Below are positions 6,764 through 12,680 of a DNA stretch of 12,680 nt, piece by piece. How positions within the stretch are numbered: position 1 is the stretch's first letter; each line of letters starts with the position of its first letter. Under the pieces are notes generated by a model, which was not told the origin of the DNA, searched no databases, and saw only the letters and a program-made list of their open reading frames with translations. Source of the DNA: an uncultured Rhodanobacteraceae bacterium (GTDB lineage: Bacteria; Pseudomonadota; Gammaproteobacteria; Xanthomonadales; Ahniellaceae). Made by a program: the position numbers and the translations under genes. The stretch is from contig CALMWD010000387.1 of the NCBI GenBank assembly GCA_937873105.1, positions 1 through 12,680 of the forward strand, in the 5' to 3' direction.

Positions 6764-8665
6764 TCAGCCGGCGATCAGGGCATTCATGCGCTTAACGAAA
6801 CCGGCCGGATCATCGAGCGCGGCGCCTTCCAGCAACTGCGCCTGTTCGAGCAGCAAGACGGCGAGATCGCGGGCGCGGTCTTCGTCCGGTTCGTTCGCGG
6901 CGCGCTGCACCAGGACGTGGTTCGCGTTGATCTCCAGCGTCGGCGCGGCATCGGGCACGTCCTGGCCCGCGGCCTTGAGCATGCGCTTCAGGTGCGGGGC
7001 CATGTCGTATTCGTCGACCACCAGGCACGACGCCGATTCGGTCAGGCGCTTGCTGGCGCGGACGTCCTTGACCTTGGCGCCGAGCAGCGCGGCGACGCGA
7101 TCGATCACCGGCTTGGCGGCCTCGTCGGCGGCTTTCTCCTGCGCTTCGTCGACGGCGCCGAGCTTGGACAGATCGAGTTCGCCCTTCGCGACGTTGCGCA
7201 GCTTCTTGCCGGCGTATTCGTGCAGGTAACCCATCATCCACTCGTCGATGCGCTCGCCCATCAGCAGCACTTCGACGTCGCGCGCCTTCAGCGCCTCGAT
7301 CTGCGGGCTGCCGCTGGCGGCGGCGAAGCTGTCCGCGGTGATGTAGTAGATGGTGTCCTGGCCGTCCTTCATGCGGCCGATGTAGTCGTCGAGCGAAACC
7401 TTCGCGGCGCCGCCCTCGCCCTTGGTCGAGGCGAAGCGCAACAGCTTGGCGATGCGCTCGCGGTTGCCGTGGTCCTCGGCCACGCCTTCCTTCAGCACGG
7501 CACCGAAGTTGGACCAGAAGGTCGCGTACTTCTCCGGCTGGTCGGCGGCGAGCGAATCGAGCAGATCGAGCGTGCGCTTGGTCAGTCCGCTGCGGATCTG
7601 CGCGACCAGCCTGTTCTCCTGCAGGATCTCGCGCGACACGTTCAGCGGCAGGTCGTCGGAATCGACGACGCCGCGCACGAAGCGCAGGTAGGCCGGCAGC
7701 AGGTGCTCGCTGGCATCCATGATGAAGACGCGGCGGATGTAGAGCTTGAGGCCCTTGCGTTCGTCGCGGCCGGAGAACATCAGGTCGAACGGCGCCTGCG
7801 TCGGCAGGTAGACCAGGCTGGTGTAGCTCTGGTTGCCTTCGACGCGGTTGTGGGTCCAGGCCAGCGGTTCGTCGTAGGCGTGCGCGGCATGCTTGTAGAA
7901 CGCGACGTAGTCCTCGTCCTTCAACTCGTTCTTCGGCCGCGTCCACAGCGCCGAGGCATGGTTGATCGTCTCGATCTCGGGTTCGGACGATTCGCCTTCC
8001 TCGCCGAACCTCTCCTTCGCCATGCGGATCGGGAAGGCGATGTGGTCGGAGTACTTGCCGACCAGGTTGCGCAGCTTCCAGCCGTCGAGGAACTCGTCTT
8101 CTTCCGGCTTCAGGTGCAGGGTGATCGTGGTGCCGCGACGCGCTTCGGTGACGGCGTCGAGCGCGTAGTCGCTGGTGCCGTTCGAGGTCCAGCGTACGCC
8201 CTGGTCGGCCGGAAGGTCGGCGCGGCGCGTGACCAGGGTGACCGAGTCGGCGACCACGAAGGTCGAATAGAAGCCGACGCCGAACTGGCCGATCAGCTGC
8301 GTGTCCTTGCGCGCGTCGCCGGTGAGGGATTCGAGGAAGCGGCGCGTGACGGAACGCGCGATCGTGCCGATGTTCTCGATCACTTCATCTCGGCTCATGC
8401 CGATGCCGTTGTCGCGCAGGGTCAGCGTGCGCGCGGCCTTGTCGAATTCGATCTCGATGTGCAGGTCGGCGTCGCCGGCGGTCAGTTCGGGCCGGGCGAT
8501 GGCTTCGAAACGCAGCTTGTCGAGCGCATCGGAAGCATTCGAGACGAGTTCGCGCAGGAAAATCTCCTTGTGCGAGTACAGCGAGTGCGTGACGAGCTTC
8601 AGGACCTGCTCGACTTCGGCTTCGAAGCGGCGGGTTTCGGTCTGGGAGGCGGTCTCGGCGGTCAT
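6764..8665 (-). CDS. htpG: Hsp90 chaperone HtpG
   Basis: HtpG is the bacterial Hsp90: a cytoplasmic, dimeric, ATP-driven chaperone that works with DnaK. The product is 633 residues (624 in E. coli). The N-terminal GHKL ATPase domain (about 1-225) shows [18 protein letters not shown] (catalytic E39, N43), DNGIGM at 86-91 (D86 contacts adenine), and [11 protein letters not shown] at 124-134. A middle domain and a C-terminal dimerisation domain follow. One change is notable: the normally invariant SGT of the ATP lid reads SVT here (S105-V106-T107, codon GTC). The ATG at 8665 has only a weak GGA upstream, but the protein starts right before the conserved helix. A sigma-32-type promoter lies 32-60 bases upstream. 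Confidence 0.97.
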
Positions 8666-8696
8666 GTGTGTGGTTCCGTTGAAGACGACTGGGCGC

Positions 8697-8724
8697 AGGT
8701 CGGGGCGAGTTGCCGTCTTTCAAG
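8697..8724 (-). promoter_or_regulatory. sigma-32 (RpoH) heat-shock promoter of htpG
   Basis: On the minus strand CTTGAA (8724-8719, perfect -35) is followed by a 13-base spacer and CCCCGACCT (8705-8697). The second element compares with the RpoH -10 consensus CCCCATnT. Spacing is within the known 13-15 range. It would start transcription near 8690, giving a leader of about 25 bases before the htpG start. E. coli htpG is a classic sigma-32 gene, which fits. Confidence 0.7.
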
Positions 8725-8752
8725 ACCGAAGGCCATGTCCTGTCGAACCGCA

Positions 8753-8776
8753 GGTACCGGGAATGCGGCCGGTACC
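8753..8776. promoter_or_regulatory. perfect 8-bp inverted repeat, possible operator
   Basis: GGTACCGG (8753-8760) and CCGGTACC (8769-8776) are exact reverse complements separated by 8 bases, so the half-site centres are 16 bases apart. It lies in the 260-base divergent region between htpG and the ABM gene, 29 bases upstream of the RpoH -35 box and about 150 bases before the ABM start. It could bind a dimeric regulator. The rest of 8777-8925 shows nothing I can name. Confidence 0.35.
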
Positions 8777-8925
8777 GCCCGATCCGGCACCGGCCAATCT
8801 CCATCCCGCTCGGTTCTCGCCGGACTGGCGGATGCTCCAGGCCAAGACTCCCGGGGATCCCTCCACCCCTGCCTGAGCGCCTGCACATGAGTCCGGATCA
8901 CGATGCCGAGGAAAAGACCACCGCC

Positions 8926-9225
8926 ATGAACCCGCCCCAAGACACATCGATCCGCAAACTGGCGCGCATCCGCGGCAAGGCTGGACGTGCCGACGCCTTG
9001 CGCACGGCCTTGCAGCATCTCGAAGCGGAAACGCGCCGCGAACCCGGGTGCCGCGAGTTCAGCTTCTACCAGTCGCTGTCGGCACCGGACGATTTCATCC
9101 TGCTCGAACATTTCGCCGATGCCGCAGCCCTGCAGGCGCACCTGCAACTGCCGCACACGCGTGCCTTCTTCGAGCGGCAACTGGTCCAAACAGTTCGTGC
9201 ATTTGATCTGCCCGCCGCGCACTGA
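8926..9225 (+). CDS. antibiotic-biosynthesis-monooxygenase (ABM/YgiN-like) domain protein
   Basis: This 99-residue protein is a single dimeric alpha-beta barrel of the ABM family, as in E. coli YgiN quinol monooxygenase. Visible family features are the first strand with a spacer (IRKLARIRGKAGRADALRTA), then EPGCREFSFYQS, DDFILLEHFADAAALQAHLQ and PHTRAFF. The exact substrate cannot be read, since the family includes quinol and heme monooxygenases and proteins of unknown role. Two starts are possible. The ATG at 8926 is preferred because it gives the normal family length and has GAGGA thirteen bases upstream, which is rather far. The ATG at 8887 would add a polar, unconserved tail of 13 residues. 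The gene stands alone, divergent from htpG and convergent with pilZ. Confidence 0.8.
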   Translation: MNPPQDTSIRKLARIRGKAGRADALRTALQHLEAETRREPGCREFSFYQSLSAPDDFILLEHFADAAALQAHLQLPHTRAFFERQLVQTVRAFDLPAAH

Positions 9226-9236
9226 AGCGTGGCGGG
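9211..9236. terminator. hairpin between the convergent ABM and pilZ genes
   Basis: CCCGCCGCGC (9211-9220) pairs with GCGTGGCGGG (9227-9236) over ten base pairs, one of them G-T, around the loop ACTGAA that holds the ABM stop codon. It sits exactly between two convergent genes, where a two-way terminator would be useful. No T tract follows on either strand, so intrinsic termination would be weak. Confidence 0.45.
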
Positions 9237-9244
9237 GCGTTCAC

Positions 9245-9616
9245 TCACATCGTGTGCGTCGGCCGCTCGGCGTTGAGCGTGGCGCCGAGGATGGCCTCGA
9301 TCTTCGACTTGGCGGCTTCGCCGTCGGCGGTGTCGTTGAACTGCACGCCGATGCCGGCGGTGCGGTTGCCTTGCGCGCCCTGCGGGGTGATCCAGACCAC
9401 CTTGCCGGCGACCGGCAGGCGGTCCTTGTCGTCCATCAGCGAGAGCAGGATGAAGACTTCGTCGCCGAGGTTGTAGCGCTTCGTCGTCGGCACGAACAGG
9501 CCGCCGCCCTTCACGAACGACATGTAGGCGTTGTAGAGCGCGCCCTTGTCCTTGATCGCGAGCGACAGGATGCCCTGCCGCGGCATGCCGCCCATCGCGC
9601 CCGGTACTGCACCCAT
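9245..9616 (-). CDS. pilZ: type IV pilus assembly protein PilZ
   Basis: PilZ is a cytoplasmic protein needed for type IV pilus biogenesis; in Xanthomonas it bridges the PilB ATPase and the EAL protein FimX. The 123-residue product has a single PilZ domain: RQGILSLAIKDKGALYNAYM, FVKGGGLFVPTTKRYNLGDE, LPVAGKVVWITPQGAQGNR and AGIGVQF. The c-di-GMP-binding RxxxR and (D/N)xSxxG motifs are absent, as in the PA2960/XAC1133 type of PilZ, so it probably does not bind c-di-GMP itself. The start at 9616 has GAGGAG six bases upstream. It follows holB by 10 bases and is the last gene of the operon, its normal place in pseudomonads and xanthomonads. Confidence 0.95.
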   Translation of the reverse strand: MGAVPGAMGGMPRQGILSLAIKDKGALYNAYMSFVKGGGLFVPTTKRYNLGDEVFILLSLMDDKDRLPVAGKVVWITPQGAQGNRTAGIGVQFNDTADGEAAKSKIEAILGATLNAERPTHTM

Positions 9617-9626
9617 CGTCGACTCC

Positions 9627-10613
9627 TCAGGCGGCGTCCGCGTTCACCGCGGCGCGCCATTCGTCCAGCAATTCGATGATCGCCAGATCCTTGCGCAAGG
9701 GCGTCGACAGGCGCGCCCGCGCGAGGTTCAGGTGATCCCACCATGCCTGCAGCTTGCGGAAATCGGCCTGCGCGGTCAAGCGCGCCATCGCGGCGATGCG
9801 CGGCAGCGACGCGGTCCCGGGTTCGGTTCGCATCGCCAGCACCACGAGGCGCGCCAGCATCGCGAACAGGGCATCGCAGTCCTGCTCGCCCCAGCGTGCG
9901 GCGATCGCGGCCAGCGGGCGGCCCCGAGCGGCATCGTCCATGTCGGAAATCAGCGCATCGACCCTGCGTCCGAACCCGGCATCGAGCATGGCCTTGGCGG
10001 CGCCGGGATTGCCGTCGGCGAACAGCAGGGCCTCGTCCGCGGCGGCGGCTTCGCCACCCTGTGCCAGCAGCCAGGCGCGCGCGGCCGCCGGATCGGGCGG
10101 ACGCAGTTCGATGCGCTGGCAGCGGCTGCGAATCGTCGCCGGCAGCCGCGCCGGCTCGTCGGCGACGAGGATCAAGGCGGTATTCGCGGCCGGCTCTTCC
10201 AGCGTCTTCAGCAGCGCATTGGCCGCGGCCACGTTCATGCGGTCGGCGGGATCGATCGTCACCACCTGCCAGCCGCCGAAGGACGGGCGGGCCGCGAAGC
10301 GTTCGCCCAGGGTGCGGATCTGGTCGATGGTGATCTCGGTGCGGAGCTTGCCGTCGTCGCGCGCTTCCAGGGTCACGTGCAGGCGATCCGGATGGGTGCC
10401 CGCGAGGCGCAGCTGGCAACCGCGGCACAGGCCACAGGCGAAGCCGTCGCCTCGCGGCGTCGGGCACAGCAGGCGCGCGACCAGGGCCGCGACCAGGTCG
10501 CGCTTGCCGAGCCCGCTGGCACCGACGACCAGCAAGGCGTGCGGAAAGCGCTGCGCCGCGATGCGCGCGCACAAACCCTCCCAGATCGAAGCCAGCCAGG
10601 GTTGCAGGCTCAT
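9627..10613 (-). CDS. holB: DNA polymerase III subunit delta prime
   Basis: HolB is the stator of the clamp-loader complex that loads the beta sliding clamp on DNA. The 328-residue product (334 in E. coli) has a degenerate P-loop at 31-37 (GASGLGK). It also has the four zinc cysteines C50, C60, C63 and C66 (LLCP, then FACGLCRGC), the NALLKTLEEP block at 132-141, and the SRC motif at 163-165, which supplies the arginine finger to the neighbouring subunit. The same frame is open further upstream inside tmk, but the ATG at 10613 overlaps the tmk stop as ATGA and begins the conserved sequence. The ribosome binding site is weak (GGATGG), so coupled translation is likely. Confidence 0.95.
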   Translation of the reverse strand: MSLQPWLASIWEGLCARIAAQRFPHALLVVGASGLGKRDLVAALVARLLCPTPRGDGFACGLCRGCQLRLAGTHPDRLHVTLEARDDGKLRTEITIDQIRTLGERFAARPSFGGWQVVTIDPADRMNVAAANALLKTLEEPAANTALILVADEPARLPATIRSRCQRIELRPPDPAAARAWLLAQGGEAAAADEALLFADGNPGAAKAMLDAGFGRRVDALISDMDDAARGRPLAAIAARWGEQDCDALFAMLARLVVLAMRTEPGTASLPRIAAMARLTAQADFRKLQAWWDHLNLARARLSTPLRKDLAIIELLDEWRAAVNADAA

Positions 10614-11239
10614 GCCGCATCCATCCAGCGCAGCAACTCGGTCCGCACCGCGGCCGCGACTTCGGCCTGCGACCGGCCCGCGTCGACCACCCGGAACCGC
10701 GCCGGATCGGTCGCGACGCGGGCGTGATAGGCAGCGCGCACGCGCTCGTGGAACTCGGCCTGTTCGCGCTCCATGCGGTCGCGTTCGCCGCGCGAGAACG
10801 CGCGCGCCAGGCCCTGTTCGACCGGCACGTCGAGCAGGAAGGTCAGGTCGGGCGCGATCGGCGCGGCCCAGGCTTCCAGCGCCGCGATGCGTTCGGTCGG
10901 CTGGCCGCGGCCGCCGCCCTGATAGGCGTAACTCGCATCGGTGTAGCGGTCCGAGACCACCCAGCGTCCGGCCGCGAGCGCCGGCTCGATGCGTTCGCGG
11001 ACATGTTGCGCGCGCGCCGCGAAGACCAGCAGCAATTCGGTCTCGGGTCGCATCGTCCCGGTCCAGTGCGCGTCCAGGGCCAGGTTGCGAATCGCCTCGG
11101 CCAGCGGCGTGCCGCCGGGTTCGCGGGTCATCTCGCAGGCGATGCCGCGCTCGGCCAGCACCGCGGCGATCACCGCCATGACCGTGCTCTTGCCGGCGCC
11201 CTCGCCGCCTTCGAGCGTGATGAAACGGCCCCGGCTCAT
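10610..11239 (-). CDS. tmk: thymidylate kinase
   Basis: Tmk phosphorylates dTMP to dTDP with ATP, the step before dTTP. The 209-residue product (213 in E. coli) shows the P-loop GGEGAGKST at 11-19, the TREPGGTPLAE block at 38-48, the DRY motif at 97-99 followed by YAYQGGGRG, and the basic LID (SRGERDRMERE, about 149-159). An arginine-rich LID with no arginine in the P-loop is the type II arrangement of E. coli. The ATG at 11239 overlaps the mltG stop (ATGA) and has no strong ribosome binding site. The stop overlaps the holB start in the same way, so three genes in a row are translationally linked. Confidence 0.96.
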   Translation of the reverse strand: MSRGRFITLEGGEGAGKSTVMAVIAAVLAERGIACEMTREPGGTPLAEAIRNLALDAHWTGTMRPETELLLVFAARAQHVRERIEPALAAGRWVVSDRYTDASYAYQGGGRGQPTERIAALEAWAAPIAPDLTFLLDVPVEQGLARAFSRGERDRMEREQAEFHERVRAAYHARVATDPARFRVVDAGRSQAEVAAAVRTELLRWMDAA

Positions 11240-12240
11240 CGCAATTGGTAGGCGCGCACGGCGCGGTTGTGTTCGGCCAGCGTCGCCGAGAACGCGTGTT
11301 CGCCATTGCCCTTGGCGACGAAGTACAACTCGTCGCCTTCGGCCGGATTCGCGACCGCGGCCAGGGCGGCGTCGCCCGGCAGCGCGATCGGCGTCGGCGG
11401 CAGGCCGAAGCGGGTGTAGGTGTTGTAGGGCGTGTCGGTTTCCAGATGCTTGCGCGTCAGGTTGCCGTTGAATTGGTCGCCGAGGCCGTAGATCACGGTC
11501 GGATCGGTCTGCAGCATCATCGGCATCTTCAGCCGCCGCACGAACACGCCGGCGATGCGCGGCCGTTCCGCGGCCTGGCCGGTTTCCTTCTCGACGATCG
11601 AGGCCAGCGTCAACATCTCGTCCGGCGATCCCAGCGGCAATTGCGGATCGCGCTCGGCCCAGCGCTGCGCGAGTTGCGTCTGCATCGCCTTGTAGGCGCG
11701 CTTGAGCACGTCGACGTCCTTCTGCCCGCGCACGAACGAATAAGTCTCGGGCAGGAAGCGCCCTTCCGGATGCACGCCCTCGGCGCCGACGCGCGCCATC
11801 ACGTCGGCGTCGGACAGGCCGCCGAGCGTCTGCTCGAGCTTGTCTTCCCTGGCCAGGGCGAGGCGCAATTCCTTGAAGCGCCAGCCTTCGATGATCGTGA
11901 ACTGGTGGTGGATCACGTCGCCGTCGGCCATGCGCCGCAGCAGCACGCGCGGCGTGACGATCTGGGTCAGCGCGTATTCGCCGGCATGCAGGCCGTCGAG
12001 CACGCCCATCTCGTGCGCCAGCGCGCGCCAGTACAACCACGGCGCCGGGTTGCCGGTTTCGGACTTGATCTTGCGCACGATGCTGCGGAACGAGGTGCCG
12101 AGCTTCACTTCCAGCACGTGCTCGTGCTTGTTGAGGGTCAGCGGCGTATCGGCGAAGCGCTGGTAATCGCGGTACAGGTGCACGCCGGCCGCGACCGCGA
12201 CGATCAACAGCAGCAGGAAGAGTCGTTTGATCCAGCGCAT
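11236..12240 (-). CDS. mltG: endolytic transglycosylase MltG (YceG-like)
   Basis: MltG is an inner-membrane lytic transglycosylase that cuts nascent peptidoglycan strands and is thought to set glycan length. The 334-residue product has an N-terminal membrane anchor (about 7-20) and an extended periplasmic part. EGRFLPETYSF lies at 159-169, the catalytic glutamate is E217 in ASIVEKETG, and LQTDPTVIYG, YNTYTRFGLPPTPI and HAFSATLAEHNRAV follow. Length agrees with E. coli (340). The start at 12240 comes one base after the pabC stop and has GGAAG about seven bases upstream. The pabC-mltG-tmk order is widely conserved in gammaproteobacteria. Confidence 0.96.
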   Translation of the reverse strand: MRWIKRLFLLLLIVAVAAGVHLYRDYQRFADTPLTLNKHEHVLEVKLGTSFRSIVRKIKSETGNPAPWLYWRALAHEMGVLDGLHAGEYALTQIVTPRVLLRRMADGDVIHHQFTIIEGWRFKELRLALAREDKLEQTLGGLSDADVMARVGAEGVHPEGRFLPETYSFVRGQKDVDVLKRAYKAMQTQLAQRWAERDPQLPLGSPDEMLTLASIVEKETGQAAERPRIAGVFVRRLKMPMMLQTDPTVIYGLGDQFNGNLTRKHLETDTPYNTYTRFGLPPTPIALPGDAALAAVANPAEGDELYFVAKGNGEHAFSATLAEHNRAVRAYQLR

Positions 12241-12241
12241 C

Positions 12242-12680
12242 TCAGGCTTCCGGCAATCCGAGCTCGGGGTTCAAGAAGTGCATCATCGTGTCGACGGCGG
12301 CCACGCGCGGCAAGTCGCGCGCGTCGATGCGGCGCACCGGCATCAGGCCGCGCACGGCGTTGCACAGGAAGACGGCGTCGGCATGGTCCAGGGCGTCGCG
12401 ATGCATCGTCTGCACCCTAGCCGAAAATCCCGGCGGCGGCGATGCCAGCAGGATCGCGCGCGCGACGCCGGCGATGGTGCCGCGCGCCGCCGGCGGCGTG
12501 GCCCAGGTCGTGCCGAACAACGCGAACAGGTTGGCCGATCGGCCGCCCAGCACGAAGCCGTCGCGGTCGCAGACCAGCGCCTCGGCGGACGCCATCGGCG
12601 GCGCCATCCGCACCTGGTCGAGGCGCGACAGCGCCTTCACGCCATCCTCGCGGCCCGCGACGAAGTCGACGCGCGTCGTG
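12242..12680 (-). CDS. pabC: aminodeoxychorismate lyase, N-terminus cut by window edge
   Basis: PabC is a PLP-dependent class IV aminotransferase-fold enzyme that releases pyruvate from 4-amino-4-deoxychorismate to give p-aminobenzoate for folate. 145 C-terminal residues are visible, about half of the usual 270. They include DGVKALSRLDQV, whose Lys matches the Schiff-base lysine position, then EALVCDRDGFVLGGRSANLF (the PLP phosphate-binding region) and DAVFLCNAVRGLMPVRRI. The frame is open to the window edge; the GTG at 12640 is internal because the conserved GVK block spans it. Position directly before mltG supports the assignment over branched-chain or D-amino-acid aminotransferases of the same fold. 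Confidence 0.92.
   Translation of the reverse strand, partial: TTRVDFVAGREDGVKALSRLDQVRMAPPMASAEALVCDRDGFVLGGRSANLFALFGTTWATPPAARGTIAGVARAILLASPPPGFSARVQTMHRDALDHADAVFLCNAVRGLMPVRRIDARDLPRVAAVDTMMHFLNPELGLPEA

Noticed and set aside
6257..8890. 877-codon plus-strand open frame opposite htpG and part of DUF808
   Set aside because: It is the mirror frame of high-GC coding sequence. It spans two unrelated genes and an intergenic region and resembles no protein.
9627..11306. 559-residue extended HolB
   Set aside because: The N-terminal part is an out-of-frame reading of tmk; the conserved HolB sequence begins at the ATG of the ATGA overlap at 10613.
1..12680. CRISPR arrays, insertion sequences, tRNA genes, prophage or defence genes
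   Set aside because: No regular repeats, transposase motifs, cloverleaf sequences or integrase-like products were seen; coding is dense and uniform in composition.

Overview
The window comes from a GC-rich bacterial chromosome. It looks gammaproteobacterial and most like the Xanthomonadales/Lysobacterales: the right-hand end holds the conserved pabC-mltG-tmk-holB-pilZ order, and the PilZ protein reads like the Xanthomonas/Pseudomonas type IV pilus PilZ. The genus cannot be read from the sequence. There are no tRNA or rRNA genes, insertion sequences, integrases or CRISPR arrays.

Left part (1-5271): a respiratory heme-copper cluster. One minus-strand operon runs, in transcription order, small one-helix subunit (51 aa), CuA subunit II (179 aa), catalytic subunit I (566 aa), heme O synthase CtaB, and a SCO-type copper chaperone cut by the window edge. 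Heme A synthase CtaA is divergent on the plus strand. The subunit set and sizes resemble the B-type (ba3-like) oxidases. However, subunit I lacks the tyrosine that oxygen reductases carry four residues after the helix VI histidine: it reads HSSQQ instead of HPxxY. The divergent intergenic region carries a near-palindrome of FNR/DNR type, TTGAT-CTAG-GTCAT. Together these suggest that the enzyme is not an ordinary oxygen reductase. It may be a ba3-derived NO reductase of the eNOR kind that still uses CuA and possibly heme A. This is the most interesting part of the window.

Middle part (5279-9225): htpG (Hsp90), a DUF808/YedI membrane protein and hslR (Hsp15) lie in that order on the minus strand. 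DUF808 and hslR overlap by 4 bases. A good sigma-32 (RpoH) promoter match lies upstream of htpG. A small antibiotic-biosynthesis-monooxygenase (ABM) domain protein is divergent from htpG, and the shared intergenic region holds a perfect 8-bp inverted repeat.

Right part (9245-12680): a tightly packed minus-strand housekeeping operon. In transcription order it is pabC (partial, folate synthesis), mltG (peptidoglycan lytic transglycosylase), tmk (dTMP kinase), holB (DNA polymerase III delta prime) and pilZ (type IV pilus assembly). Gaps are 1 and 10 bases, and both mltG-tmk and tmk-holB have ATGA overlaps.
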